A DNA stretch of 64,000 bases from Streptomyces ochraceiscleroticus. GTDB lineage: Bacteria > Actinomycetota > Actinomycetes > Streptomycetales > Streptomycetaceae. The translations under genes and the position numbers were made by a program. The stretch spans positions 1 to 64,000 of the forward strand of contig NZ_JOAX01000026.1 in NCBI RefSeq assembly GCF_000720485.1, written 5' to 3'. The notes under the pieces were generated by a model that was given only the letters and a program-made list of their open reading frames with translations, searched no databases and was not told where the DNA came from. This document shows, piece after piece, positions 42,976 through 52,382 of this stretch; the stretch's first letter is position 1; every line of letters begins with the position of its first letter.

Positions 42976-43542
42976 ATGAACCGGGTGCGACGAGGACTGG
43001 TTCACGCGGGCGCCTGGACGCTGGCGACGGGCGCCGCGGTCACGCTGTCGTGGTTCGGCGTGCACACGGTGGTCTCCGGTACGGCGTACGACCCACCGCG
43101 CGCGCTCCCGATCTCCGACAACGCGCCCGGCGCGCAGCCCGGTTCCGCGAGCGGCATCCCACCCCGCGCGTCGTCCACCCACCGCCCCAAGCCGTCCAGC
43201 ACGCCGTCGCCCTCCCCCAGCCGGACCACCGGCCGCCCCCAGGAAGGGCCGTCCTCGCCGTCGCACAGCCCGGTACCGGACCGCTCCTCCGCCGCCCCCG
43301 GTTCCGCCGCGCCGAGCACGGTCAGGGGCTACCGCACCGACGGCGGCCGGGTCGTCCTGGACCTGAAGTCCTCGTACGCGGAGCTGGTGTCGGCGACCCC
43401 CGGGCCCGGCTGGCAGATGCAGGTCTGGAAGCAGGACGGCTGGCTCCGGGTCGACTTCACCCGGGGCGATGACCACACCTCGGTGATCTGCGCCTGGAAC
43501 GGCCATCCGCCGGTCGTCACCACGGACAACCACGCGCAATAG
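42976..43542 (+). CDS. membrane-anchored or secreted protein with Pro/Ser linker
   Basis: The 188-residue product has an N-terminal hydrophobic segment (GAWTLATGAAVTLSWFGVHTVV), a Pro/Ser/Thr-rich linker of about 70 residues (PKPSSTPSPSPSRTTGRP) and a small C-terminal domain (VVLDLKSSYAELVSATPGPGWQMQVWKQDGWLRVDFTRGDDHTSVICAWNGHPP). The family is not named to my knowledge. Being divergent from the two-component pair, it may be its target or signal partner at the cell surface. Confidence 0.75.
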   Translation: MNRVRRGLVHAGAWTLATGAAVTLSWFGVHTVVSGTAYDPPRALPISDNAPGAQPGSASGIPPRASSTHRPKPSSTPSPSPSRTTGRPQEGPSSPSHSPVPDRSSAAPGSAAPSTVRGYRTDGGRVVLDLKSSYAELVSATPGPGWQMQVWKQDGWLRVDFTRGDDHTSVICAWNGHPPVVTTDNHAQ

Positions 43543-43560
43543 GGGCGCTGTGCCGCGCTC

Positions 43561-44421
43561 TCAGTCGAAGGTGCCCGGCGGCGGCGCGGGTGAGGCGACC
43601 GCGGTGGCGTCCGTGACCGGCACCGCGCCGCCTGCGAAGTCCCGCAGCGCGCGCCCGTGTTCGACGCGGCCGGTCTCCGGGTCGGTCGCGGCCCGCCGGG
43701 TCAGCTCGGCGACCGGCAGCGGGCCGTCGGCGGCGAGCAGTACGGCGTTCCCGAAGCGCTTGCCGCGCAGCACCGGGGGCGCGGCGGTCAGGCACAGCTC
43801 GCCGAAGACCGCGCCCACGGTGGCGATCTGGGCGCGTACGAAGGCCAGCGGCGGGCCGTCCGCGAGATTGGCCGCGTACCGGCCGCCGGGTGCCAGCGCC
43901 CGCGCCGCCTCGGTGACGAACTCCGTACTGGTCAGATGCGCGGGCGTGCGGGCACCGCTGAAGACGTCCGCGATGATCAGGTCGGCCCAGCCGTCCGGGA
44001 CCTTGGCGAGTCCGGCGCGGGCGTCTCCGCCGCGTACCTTGATGCGCGCCCCGGAGTCCAGCGGCAGCTCCTCGCGGACGAACTGCACGAGCGGCGCGTC
44101 GATCTCCACGACTTGCTGGGTGGAGCGGGGACGGGTCGCCGCGACGTAACGCGCCAGGGTGAGCGCGCCGCCTCCGAGGTGCAGGACGCGCAGCGGCTTG
44201 CCGGGCGGGGCCGCGAGGTCGGCGATGTGGCCGAGGCGGCGCTGGTAGGAGAAGTCGAGATACGCCGGGTCGTCGAGGTCCACGAAGGACTGCGGGGCCC
44301 CGTCGATCAGCAGCGTCCAGCCGCGCGGCCGGTCCCGGTCGGGCCGCAGCTCGGCGCGGCCGCCGGTCACCTCCGCCGTCAGCGGCTCCCGCGCCGCACG
44401 CGCCCGCCTGTTTTTCGCCAT
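43561..44421 (-). CDS. spermidine-synthase-like (PABS domain) protein
   Basis: The 286-residue Rossmann protein has LHLGGGALTLARYVA and VVEIDAPLVQFVREELPL, matching the nucleotide-binding part of polyamine aminopropyltransferases. The Asp-rich catalytic motif is changed (IIADVFSGARTPAHL), so a true spermidine synthase activity is doubtful; many actinobacterial members are annotated only as spermidine-synthase-like or methyltransferase. It converges on the secreted-protein gene with an 18-bp gap. Confidence 0.85.
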   Translation of the reverse strand: MAKNRRARAAREPLTAEVTGGRAELRPDRDRPRGWTLLIDGAPQSFVDLDDPAYLDFSYQRRLGHIADLAAPPGKPLRVLHLGGGALTLARYVAATRPRSTQQVVEIDAPLVQFVREELPLDSGARIKVRGGDARAGLAKVPDGWADLIIADVFSGARTPAHLTSTEFVTEAARALAPGGRYAANLADGPPLAFVRAQIATVGAVFGELCLTAAPPVLRGKRFGNAVLLAADGPLPVAELTRRAATDPETGRVEHGRALRDFAGGAVPVTDATAVASPAPPPGTFD

Positions 44422-44525
44422 CCGGCCAGTATCCCCGACGGTGCCGGGCGGGCCGCGGGGAGGCGGCTCAGCGGACTCGGGCCGGCCGCGGGTGGCATGG
44501 TGCCGGGACGGCCGCGGGAGGCCGC

Positions 44526-44960
44526 TCAGCGGCAGCGGTCGACGGCCTCGATCGTGCGGGCCGCCTCACCGAGCGCGGCGCGCAGCACCACGGGGTCGGT
44601 CGCCGCGGCGAACGCGCCCTCCGGGGGGACGAGCCACCCCGCGCCGGCGACCGGCGGCTCGGCCGCGCCCCGCACGCCGCTCCCCCGCCCGCCGCCGTAC
44701 GTCTGCGTACAGGCGCTGCCGGGCAGGTCCCAGCCGGCGGCCGTGCCCGGGGGCACCAGGAAGCCGAGGGTGTCGCACGTGCCGTCGTGCAGGACCGGGC
44801 CGACGCCGTCCCGCAGCCGGAGGATGTCCACCGCCTCCAGACCCTGCCGGGCCGGCACCGTGACCAGGTCGAGGTCGAGGGGCGGCTCGGCGACCCCGAT
44901 GACGCCCGGCACACCCGCAGCGATCTCGACGACATCCTTGCCCCCGCCGGTTTTCAGCAC
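44526..44960 (-). CDS. conserved hypothetical protein
   Basis: The 144-residue soluble protein begins MLKTGGGKDVVEIAAGVPGVIG, with start GTG 44960 selected because AGGAGGAGGGG lies upstream. The C-terminal half holds two Cys (CDTLGFLVPPGT and SACTQTYGGG) and the sequence GWLVPPEG. I do not recognise the family. It is divergent from the NsdA-like regulator gene (232-bp gap). Confidence 0.7.
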   Translation of the reverse strand: MLKTGGGKDVVEIAAGVPGVIGVAEPPLDLDLVTVPARQGLEAVDILRLRDGVGPVLHDGTCDTLGFLVPPGTAAGWDLPGSACTQTYGGGRGSGVRGAAEPPVAGAGWLVPPEGAFAAATDPVVLRAALGEAARTIEAVDRCR

Positions 44961-45085
44961 GGAAACCCCTCCTCCTGACGCGCCGCTCCCTACACCTGAT
45001 GCAACGCGGAAGCGCGTCAACAGCAACGGCGTCAGAACGCTGTAAAGGATGGCACTTCATGGCGGATCCCGGGTGAGATATCCCT

Positions 45086-45097
45086 TTTGTAAACAAA
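45086..45097. promoter_or_regulatory. AT-rich palindrome between divergent genes
   Basis: TTTGTAAACAAA is a perfect dyad in an otherwise GC-rich gap, about 95 bp before the NsdA-like start. It looks like a regulator-binding site, but the protein is unknown. Confidence 0.4.
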
Positions 45098-45192
45098 CTC
45101 TCCGTATCGAGGGTGTCACGGACGGTACCGTCGTCCCGCCGCGCCGCCCAGGGTGCGGCATCGCCGCACGGATGGCATGGAGAGGGTCCGCC

Positions 45193-46599
45193 ATGACGTC
45201 GCCCACAGGTCCAGCAGCGCCCGCCCGCGACCTTCCGGCCCGCCCGAACACCGCCTTCCGGCAGTTGCGCGGCCGGTTGTCACCCGGCGAGTTCGCGGCT
45301 GCCGTGCGCCGGGCCGCCCGGGAGATCGGCGAGCAGGTCTCGTGCGACGCGCGCTACGTGGGGCGCGTCGAGGCCGGGGAGATCCGCTGCCCCAACTACG
45401 CCTACGAGCGGGTGTTCCGGCACATGTTCCCCGGCCTCACACCGGCCGACATGGGGTTCGCACCGCGCGAGACGGTACGCGGACGGGGGGCGCGCGCCGC
45501 GCCCCCTCCGCCGCACGATCACGCCCGTACCACCATTCCCCACCACCGCGACACATCCACTCAGAGCTACGAGGAGAGCGACGTGCTGCGTCGCGCGTTC
45601 ATGACCGGCGGCCCGGCCGCCGCGCTGGGGATCGCCGGCCTGGCGCCCTTCGGGTCCGCACAGTCCGTACCGCCTCTCCTGGGCGGCGCGAGACGCGCGG
45701 GAGGAGCCGAGGCGGCGGCCGTGGAGGACGCGGTGCGCCGCATCCGGCTGTTGGACGACCGGCACGGCGCCGAGGGCATCTACCAGCGTGCGGCACAGCC
45801 GCTGCGCGCCGCCTACGAACTCCTGGACGCCGGGACGCACCGCCAGTCGGTCACCGACCGGCTGCACGCGGGCGCCGGCGAACTGGCCATCTCGGTGGGC
45901 TGGCTGGCCCACGACTCGGGCCGCTTCGGGGACGCCCGCTCGCACTACGCGGAGGCGCTGGCCACCGCGCGGGTGGCGGGCGACCCGGCCCTGGAGGCGC
46001 ACGCGTTCTGCAACACCGCGTTCCTCGCCCGGGACGCGGGGAGGCCGCGGGAGGCGGTGCGCGCGGCGCAGGCCGCCCAGCACGCCGCGAAGCACCTCTC
46101 CTCGCGCCGTCTGCTGTCCCTGCTGGCGCTGCGCGAGGCGGGCGGCTGGGCGGGGCTCGGCGACCGGGCGGGCTGCGAGGAGGCGCTGCTGCGGGCGCAC
46201 CGGCTCTTCGCCCACGGGCCGTCCGACGCCGACCCGGAGTGGATGTCCTTCTACGGGGACGCCGAACTCGCGGGCCTGGAGGCGCAGTGCTGGTCGGCGC
46301 TGGGGGAACGGGGGCGCGCGGCGGAGCACGCGCGCCGCGCCGTGACGCTCCAGAACCCGCACTTCACGCGCAACATCGCGCTGTACACGGCGGAGCTGGC
46401 GGGCAATCTGGCGGGCAGCGGCGCGCCCGACGAGGCGGCCGCCGCCGGGCTCCGCGCGCTGGACCTGCTGGACGAGGTCGGCTCGGCCCGTATCCGTACG
46501 ATGCTGGCCGGTACGGCCAGGGCGCTGCGCCCGCAGCGCCGCGCCACGGGCGTCGCCGCCTTCCTGGACCGGCAGGCGCTGGCGGTCCGGCCGGCCTGA
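45193..46599 (+). CDS. NsdA-like regulatory protein with N-terminal XRE-like region and TPR repeats
   Basis: The 468-residue protein starts with a conserved block (NTAFRQLRGRLSPGEFAAAVRRAAREIGEQVSCDARYVGRVEAGEIRCPNYAYERVFRHMFPG) that I recall from Streptomyces NsdA/NsdB. A Tat-like twin-Arg stretch (LRRAFMTGGPAAALGIAG) comes next and then tetratricopeptide-like helical repeats. NsdA proteins repress sporulation and antibiotic production in S. coelicolor. Whether this is NsdA itself or a paralogue needs comparison. The ATG at 45193 has GGAGAGGG upstream. Confidence 0.8.
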   Translation: MTSPTGPAAPARDLPARPNTAFRQLRGRLSPGEFAAAVRRAAREIGEQVSCDARYVGRVEAGEIRCPNYAYERVFRHMFPGLTPADMGFAPRETVRGRGARAAPPPPHDHARTTIPHHRDTSTQSYEESDVLRRAFMTGGPAAALGIAGLAPFGSAQSVPPLLGGARRAGGAEAAAVEDAVRRIRLLDDRHGAEGIYQRAAQPLRAAYELLDAGTHRQSVTDRLHAGAGELAISVGWLAHDSGRFGDARSHYAEALATARVAGDPALEAHAFCNTAFLARDAGRPREAVRAAQAAQHAAKHLSSRRLLSLLALREAGGWAGLGDRAGCEEALLRAHRLFAHGPSDADPEWMSFYGDAELAGLEAQCWSALGERGRAAEHARRAVTLQNPHFTRNIALYTAELAGNLAGSGAPDEAAAAGLRALDLLDEVGSARIRTMLAGTARALRPQRRATGVAAFLDRQALAVRPA

Positions 46600-46626
46600 G
46601 CGCCCGGCCGGACCGGCCACCGGCTC

Positions 46627-47220
46627 TCAGCCCAGGTGGCCCGTGTCGTTCCAGCGTTCGATGGCCGGGGCGCCGTAGGCCCAGCCGAGCACCGACAGGG
46701 AGGTCGGGTCGAGGCGGATGCGGGCCCCGAAGGAGATGTCCTCGCCGAGCCAGCGGGCGCACAGCGAGCGCAGGATGTGGCCGTGCGCGAAGACGAGCAC
46801 GTCGCGGCCACCTGTGCGCACCTCCTCGATGACGCCGTCCACGCGCTGTGTCACCTGGGCGAGCGTCTCGCCCTCGGGGACGCCGTCCCGCCAGATGAGC
46901 CAGTCGGGCCGGTCCGCCTTGATCTCGGCGGGCGTCAGCCCCTCGTACGCGCCGTAGTCGATCTCCATGAGCGCGTCCCAGTCCGCCGCGCGGTCCCCGA
47001 AGCCGGCCAGCTCGCAGGTCTCCTTGGCGCGGATCAGGGGGCTGGTGCGCACCTCGACGTCCGGGAGCCCGTTCCAGGGCGCGCGGTGCAGCCGCTCGCC
47101 GAGCAGCTTGGCGCCGCGCCGGCCCTCGTCGAGGAGCGGGATGTCCGTGCGCCCGGTGTGCTTGCCGGACAGGGACCACTCCGTCTGCCCGTGCCGGGCC
47201 AGCAGGATGCGCGGTGCCAT
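46627..47220 (-). CDS. histidine phosphatase superfamily protein
   Basis: The 197-residue phosphatase has the catalytic ARHGQTEWS near the N-terminus, a second Arg ([13 protein letters not shown]), Glu in [16 protein letters not shown] and the second His in [11 protein letters not shown]. It resembles phosphoglycerate-mutase-like or probable phosphoserine phosphatases; the substrate is unknown. AGAGG lies seven bases before the ATG at 47220. Confidence 0.92.
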   Translation of the reverse strand: MAPRILLARHGQTEWSLSGKHTGRTDIPLLDEGRRGAKLLGERLHRAPWNGLPDVEVRTSPLIRAKETCELAGFGDRAADWDALMEIDYGAYEGLTPAEIKADRPDWLIWRDGVPEGETLAQVTQRVDGVIEEVRTGGRDVLVFAHGHILRSLCARWLGEDISFGARIRLDPTSLSVLGWAYGAPAIERWNDTGHLG

Positions 47221-47487
47221 GGGATTACCTCTCACCGGCGCGAACCCGCTCGCCGCCGGCCTTGCTCGTTCGTGCCGCCGTACGGGGCCGGCGGCAGTAC
47301 GTCTCGTTCCGTCCGGTCCATCATCGCGCATGCGTTCCACGGACCACGTGGGCCCCTGCGGGCGCTGCCCCAAAGAGGCACGCCGCACCTCGCCTCCTCG
47401 AAGCGCGTGGCGTGATCGTTGTCCGTGCGCGCGGTGGTACGCCTGGTCTTCGCGCGAATGTCGGTGGTGGATGCGAGACTTCCGCAG

Positions 47488-48792
47488 GTGAACGTTTTCC
47501 GCGACAGTCGGCCCGAGCCGGCGGCGGCGCGCGAGGCGCGGCCGCGGCCGGCGACGGGGCTGCGCGCACGCCTGGCCGAGCTGCGCGGCCCCGGCGTGCC
47601 GCCCCGCCCGCTGGACGCCAGGGCGCTCGCCGCGCTGGCCGCGAACCCCGGCTGCCGGCGCCGCGCGCTGCTGGACGGCGCGGGCGTGGACAAGGCCGCG
47701 CTGGCCCGGGCCCTGGGCTCGCCGGCGCCCTTCGGGCAGTCCCAGTTCGCGATCGCGCGCGGCCATTCCTTCGAGGCGCGGGTCAAGGCCGACGGCGGCG
47801 CCGAGCTGATCCGGCTGGCCGCCGAGCATCTCGGGGGCGGTGCACAGGCTCCGGAGCCCGGCGCCGCGGCCACGCCCGACCTGTCGGCGGCCGGTCCGCA
47901 GGGACGGGCCGCGCGGACGGCGCTGGCCCTCCGGGAGGCGGCCGCGCGCGGCGGCTGGACGCTCCTGGACCACCCGATGCTCGCGCTGGACGTGGCCGGT
48001 TCGCCCGCGTACTTGGAGCCGGACGCCGTGGTCGTCCGCCCCGACGGGCTGTGGAGCGTCATCGAGATCAAGTCGTTCCCGATGATCGACGGGACGGCCG
48101 ACACGGCCAAGGTGGGCGCGGCGGCCCGCCAGTCGGCGGTGTACGCCCTCGCGCTGGAGCAGGTCGCCGAGCAGGTGGCGCGGCACACCCCCGAGGGCGA
48201 GGGGCACGCGCCGCGGGTCGGCGACCGCGCCCTGCTGGTCTGCCCCAAGGACTTCTCGAACCTCCCGGCAGCGGCCCCGGTGGACCTGCGCAAGCAGCTC
48301 GCCACGACCCGCCGCCAGCTCGCCCGGCTCACCCGGGTCGACGAGCTGGCCGCCGCGCTCCCCGAGGACACCACCTTCGACCTGCGCCTCGCGGACGACG
48401 GCAAGACCGCGACACGCCCGGCCGAGGAGCTGACCGAGGCCGTGGAGTCGGTGGGCGCGGCGTACGCACCGGAGTGCCTGGCCGCGTGCGAGCTGGCCTT
48501 CCACTGCCGCGGCCGGGCCCGCGAGGCCGGCCTGGTGGAGTCACTGGGCCGCGGTGTGCGCGGCGAGCTGGGCGGGCTGCGCACGGTCGGCGAGGTACTG
48601 GCGGCGGCCTCGGGGCCGGCGGACGGCGAGCGGACGCCCCCGGATCCGGCCGGTGCGCACGCCACTGACGACGATCCCGCGGCCGAGGCGCTCCGGCGTG
48701 CCGCGGCCCTGCGCGCCGAAGCGCTGGCCGCGGCCTCCGCTCCGGTACCGGCGCAGGCCCCGGCCCCCCGTGAGGAGGCGGAATGTCGCTGA
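47488..48792 (+). CDS. RecB/Cas4-like PD-(D/E)XK nuclease with Fe-S-type cysteines
   Basis: A 434-residue predicted nuclease. Visible are C56RRRALL (compare CPRR of Cas4/AddB), GHSFEARV (motif I-like Glu97), EPDAVVV with Asp179, and VIEIKSF with Glu193 and Lys195. A C-terminal Cys trio follows (C330-x3-C334-x5-C340, in [12 protein letters not shown]). This is the layout of 4Fe-4S nucleases of the Cas4/AddB/Dna2 group, with one spacer a residue longer than usual. GAGACT seven bases before GTG 47488 suggests a leaderless start. It overlaps the next gene by 10 bp and belongs to an operon with an SF1 helicase. Confidence 0.75.
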   Translation: MNVFRDSRPEPAAAREARPRPATGLRARLAELRGPGVPPRPLDARALAALAANPGCRRRALLDGAGVDKAALARALGSPAPFGQSQFAIARGHSFEARVKADGGAELIRLAAEHLGGGAQAPEPGAAATPDLSAAGPQGRAARTALALREAAARGGWTLLDHPMLALDVAGSPAYLEPDAVVVRPDGLWSVIEIKSFPMIDGTADTAKVGAAARQSAVYALALEQVAEQVARHTPEGEGHAPRVGDRALLVCPKDFSNLPAAAPVDLRKQLATTRRQLARLTRVDELAAALPEDTTFDLRLADDGKTATRPAEELTEAVESVGAAYAPECLAACELAFHCRGRAREAGLVESLGRGVRGELGGLRTVGEVLAAASGPADGERTPPDPAGAHATDDDPAAEALRRAAALRAEALAAASAPVPAQAPAPREEAECR

Positions 48793-50399
48793 TCGACGTG
48801 CTGGCCAGGATGGAGGCCGTGGCGGCGGGGAGGGCCATGCCGCTGGCGACCGTACGGCACCGCCATCTCTCCCCGCGCCCCCTGGTGTTCGTCCCGCTGA
48901 CGACCGCCGGCGAGACCGGTGCGCCGCTCGGCGCGCTGGTCGGCACGGACCCCGAGGCGCCGCTGCTGCTGACCGTGCCGCAGCCGCGCGACCGTGACCT
49001 GCGGTTCGCGTTCTTCGCCGAGCTGGCCGCCGCCGTCCTGCCGTACGTGGACTCCTTCGCCGACGACGTCGAGCCCGCCGAGCGCAAGGAGACCGACCCG
49101 CAGACCGGCAAGCGGGTCACGGTCGAGACCGAGCTGTGCGCGGACGCCCCGCAGATGATCGTGGCGAGCGCCGCGGGCGTCGACTTCGTACGGCTGCTGG
49201 GCCGGTCCATGCGCTTCCGGCGGACGGCCGAGCAGGACCCGGACACCCCGCATCCCGCGCCGCCGCACGTCCCGCTGCTGGGCCGCTGGCTCACGCACTT
49301 CGGCGAGCGGGCCCGGGTGCCCGGATCGAGCCTGCTGCTGCCGATGACGGGGCTGCTCTCCCGCCACTGGGCGACCGGCCAGAGCCTCGTCGAGGACCAG
49401 CATCTGGGCGCGCTGCTCGCCTGGATCGACCCGCCGGAGGGCGAGTCGGGCCAGGACGCCGCGCTGCGTGCCGAGACCGCCAGGGACGCGCGCGGGCAGT
49501 TGCTGTGCCCGCCGGCCGGGCCCGCGACGGACCCGGCGTTCGACAACGGCCTGCTCTCGCCGGCCATCGCACGGTACGACGCCGAACTGCCCGGCGCGCG
49601 CGAGGAGTTCGACGCGCTGGTGGCGAGCGTGCTGCGGCCGACCTGGGACGCGGTGTGGCGCGGCATCGGCCTGCTGCGCGCGCTGCCCGAGGGCGCGCGG
49701 GTCGCCGACCGCTGGCGGCGCGACCGCTGGTCCTACACCGCGCACCGGGACCGGGTGCGGTCCGGCGAGCCGCCGCAGCCCCGGCTGGACGACGCGGTCA
49801 CGGCCGCGCAGAAGCTCGCTTCCCGGGAGACCGCGCAGGCCCAGCTCGACGCGCAGGAGGCGCTGGACGACCCGCTGGTGATGGCCGGGCGGCGGCTCAC
49901 GGGCGAGGCGCTGGAGGGGGAGGTGACCGAGGTGGAGATGGCGATGTCCGAGGGCAAGCGGCCGATGCCCCGGCCGCTGGTCACGCTGCGCACGGGCGAC
50001 CGGCCGCAGTTGGAGGAGCGGGCCAAGCTGTACCGCCCGCTGGACGGCGGGAAGACGCAGACCGCGGAGTTCGTCGCGCACGTACCGGAGCAGCCGGGCA
50101 CGCTGGTCGTGCGGCTGACCGGCGGCATGGGCCGCGGGAAGACACCGGAGCCGGGCTCGGTGCCGGAGAAGGGCGACCGGGTGTGCTGGACGCTCTTCGA
50201 GCACGCCCCGCGCGGCGGCCCCGAGCTGCCCGATCCGGAGGACACGCCGTGGACGCACGGCGGACCGCCGCCGGGCAGCGGTGACGCCGGTACGACTGTC
50301 CCGGCGCAGGCCACGGCGCCCGCGCACACCACCGGCTCCGCGCCCGCCGCCGCCCCGCTCCCCGACCCCGACCCCGTGACCGCGGAGGACTTCCTGTGA
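48783..50399 (+). CDS. uncharacterised protein coupled to nuclease and helicase genes
   Basis: The 538-residue soluble protein has no recognised domain. The N-terminus ([44 protein letters not shown]) and the middle look globular, and the last 60 residues are Pro/Ala/Thr-rich and probably disordered. AGGAGG precedes the ATG, which overlaps the nuclease gene. Its stop overlaps the helicase GTG (GTGA). Tight coupling on both sides implies it works in one complex with both proteins. Confidence 0.8.
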   Translation: MSLIDVLARMEAVAAGRAMPLATVRHRHLSPRPLVFVPLTTAGETGAPLGALVGTDPEAPLLLTVPQPRDRDLRFAFFAELAAAVLPYVDSFADDVEPAERKETDPQTGKRVTVETELCADAPQMIVASAAGVDFVRLLGRSMRFRRTAEQDPDTPHPAPPHVPLLGRWLTHFGERARVPGSSLLLPMTGLLSRHWATGQSLVEDQHLGALLAWIDPPEGESGQDAALRAETARDARGQLLCPPAGPATDPAFDNGLLSPAIARYDAELPGAREEFDALVASVLRPTWDAVWRGIGLLRALPEGARVADRWRRDRWSYTAHRDRVRSGEPPQPRLDDAVTAAQKLASRETAQAQLDAQEALDDPLVMAGRRLTGEALEGEVTEVEMAMSEGKRPMPRPLVTLRTGDRPQLEERAKLYRPLDGGKTQTAEFVAHVPEQPGTLVVRLTGGMGRGKTPEPGSVPEKGDRVCWTLFEHAPRGGPELPDPEDTPWTHGGPPPGSGDAGTTVPAQATAPAHTTGSAPAAAPLPDPDPVTAEDFL

Positions 50400-51754
50400 G
50401 CCGCGGAATTCCCGCGCCGGCCGGTACGGCCTTCGACCCGGGCGCCGCGGCCACCGCCGCGACCGAGGCGATCCTGCGCGACACGCTGCACGGCGACCGG
50501 CGCGGCGTCGTCGTGGACTCGCCGCCGGGCGCGGGCAAGTCCACGCTCGTGGTGCGCGCCGCGCGCGAGCTGGCCGCCGCGGGCCGCCCGCTGATGATCG
50601 TCGCGCAGACGAACGCGCAGGTCGACGACCTGGTGCTGCGGCTGGCCGAGAAGGACCCCGAGCTGCCCGTCGGCCGGCTGCACAGCAGCGAGCCCGGCGC
50701 CTACGACCCGGCGCTGGAGGACGTCCCCTCCGTCCGTACGGCCGCGAAGGTCGCCGACCTCAAGGGCCTCCCGATCGTCGTCGCGACCGCGGCGAAGTGG
50801 GCCTACACGAAGGTGGACGAGCCCTGGCCGCACGCGATCGTGGACGAGGCGTACCAGATGCGGTCCGACGCGCTGCTGACCGTGGCGGGGCTGTTCGAGC
50901 GTGCTCTCTTCGTCGGCGATCCGGGCCAGCTCGACCCGTTCAGCGTGGTGGGCGCCGACCAGTGGGCGGGGCTGTCGTACGACCCGTCGGCCAGCGCGGT
51001 CTCGACGCTCCTCGCACACAATCCGGACCTCCCGCAGCACCGCCTCCCGGTGTCCTGGCGGCTGCCGGCCTCGGCGGCGCCCCTGGTGTCGCACGCGTTC
51101 TATCCGTACACCCCGTTCCGCAGCGGCACCGGCTACGGCGACCGGCGGCTGACGCTGGGCGTGCCGTCGGACGGCTCGGCGGTGGACCGGGTGGTGGACG
51201 AGGCGGCGGAGACCGGCTGGGGCCTGCTCGAACTGCCCGCGCGCCACACGCCGCGCACGGACCCCGAGGCGGTGCGGGCCGTGGCCCAGGTGGTGCGGCG
51301 GCTGCTGGACCGCGGCGGCGCGACGGTCAGCGAGCGCGGCCCGGACCCGGCGCCGCTGACGGCCGACCGGATCGCGGTCGGCACGGCGCACCGGGACCAG
51401 GCGGCGGCGGTGCGCGCCGCGCTGTCCGGGCTGGGCGTCACGGGCGTCGCGGTGGACACGGCGAACCGCCTCCAGGGCCGCGAGTTCGACGTCACGGTCG
51501 TCCTGCACCCGCTCTCCGGCCGCCCGGACGCGACGGCCTTCCACCTGGAGACGGGCCGCCTGTGCGTCCTGGCCTCCCGCCACCGTCACGCCTGCATCGT
51601 GGTCTGCCGCGAGGGCGTGACACAGCTCCTGGACGAGCACCCGTCCACGGAGCCGGTCCAGCTCGGGGTGACGGTGAAGTTCCCGGACGGCTGGGAGGCG
51701 AACCACGCGGTGCTGGCGCATCTGGCGGAGCACCGCGTGCCGTGGCGCCCGTAG
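50396..51754 (+). CDS. superfamily 1 DNA/RNA helicase (Dna2/Upf1-like AAA)
   Basis: The 452-residue helicase has motif I PPGAGKST, motif Ia AQTNAQVDDLVLRL, motif II IVDEAYQM, motif III FVGDPGQLDPF, motif V-like DTANRLQGREFDVTVV and motif VI-like LASRHRHACIVV. These are SF1B (Dna2/Upf1/RecD2) motifs in a compact form. With the Cas4-like nuclease two genes upstream it forms a split helicase-nuclease pair, like Dna2 or AddAB divided over separate chains. The start is GTG at 50396, overlapping the preceding stop. Confidence 0.85.
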   Translation: MSRGIPAPAGTAFDPGAAATAATEAILRDTLHGDRRGVVVDSPPGAGKSTLVVRAARELAAAGRPLMIVAQTNAQVDDLVLRLAEKDPELPVGRLHSSEPGAYDPALEDVPSVRTAAKVADLKGLPIVVATAAKWAYTKVDEPWPHAIVDEAYQMRSDALLTVAGLFERALFVGDPGQLDPFSVVGADQWAGLSYDPSASAVSTLLAHNPDLPQHRLPVSWRLPASAAPLVSHAFYPYTPFRSGTGYGDRRLTLGVPSDGSAVDRVVDEAAETGWGLLELPARHTPRTDPEAVRAVAQVVRRLLDRGGATVSERGPDPAPLTADRIAVGTAHRDQAAAVRAALSGLGVTGVAVDTANRLQGREFDVTVVLHPLSGRPDATAFHLETGRLCVLASRHRHACIVVCREGVTQLLDEHPSTEPVQLGVTVKFPDGWEANHAVLAHLAEHRVPWRP

Positions 51755-51834
51755 CTGCGGTGGTCCCGGCTGCCGGGGCGTACTTGCGCGGCGCGGGACA
51801 ATGGGACGCGGCACACGATTCTGGAGGTAGGTAC

Positions 51835-52218
51835 ATGTCCGAGCCGCAGTCGGCTCCCGATCCGCGCGGTGCGGCCCCCGCGCCCCGGCGCCTGAAACCG
51901 GCGCCGCTGCTGTTCGAGCCGCCCGAGGCCACGGCGGACCCCGAGCACTTCTTCGACCTGGAGTCGATCGAGGATCCGCGCGAGCTGCTGTCCCGCTCCA
52001 CGGAGCTGGCGCTCGCCTTCCGCGCGGCGGCCGACCGGGCGACGGAGTTCCAGGCAATGGCGGCGGCGCAGCTCGCCGATCCGCGGCGGTTCGACCGGCT
52101 GCCGCTGGCAGTGCTCGCGGAGCGGGCCGGCTGGACCGAGGACTACGCCCGCAAGATGGTGGAGTTCGGCCGCTCGCTGATACGGAACGGCGACACCCGC
52201 CCGGACGAGGTCGGATAG
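51835..52218 (+). CDS. small helical conserved protein
   Basis: The 127-residue product has a Pro-rich N-terminus and a helical C-terminal part (LSRSTELALAFRAAADRATEFQAMAAAQLADPRRFDRLPLAVLAERAGWTEDYARKMVEFGRSLI). The end resembles a helix-turn-helix (LAVLAERAGWTEDYARKMVEFG), so DNA binding is possible. GGAGG lies about eight bases before the ATG. It follows the helicase gene by 80 bp on the same strand. Confidence 0.75.
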   Translation: MSEPQSAPDPRGAAPAPRRLKPAPLLFEPPEATADPEHFFDLESIEDPRELLSRSTELALAFRAAADRATEFQAMAAAQLADPRRFDRLPLAVLAERAGWTEDYARKMVEFGRSLIRNGDTRPDEVG

Positions 52219-52369
52219 ACCGCCCGGAGGCGCCGGCCCGGGGTCGCGGCTCATGATCCGTACGGCGGCGATCATGGGCCGTTGGCATATGCGGGTCGGA
52301 AGATACTCCGTCTCACTCTCCCGTGTCCCGTTTTCCGGCAATCCGCAGAAACGGAACCTCTTCCACCGG

Positions 52370-52375
52370 TAGACC
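52370..52375 (+). promoter_or_regulatory. -10 box of the primase/polymerase-like gene
   Basis: TAGACC ends seven bases before the ATG at 52383, the usual leaderless arrangement. Confidence 0.6.
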
Positions 52376-52382
52376 TGACGCC

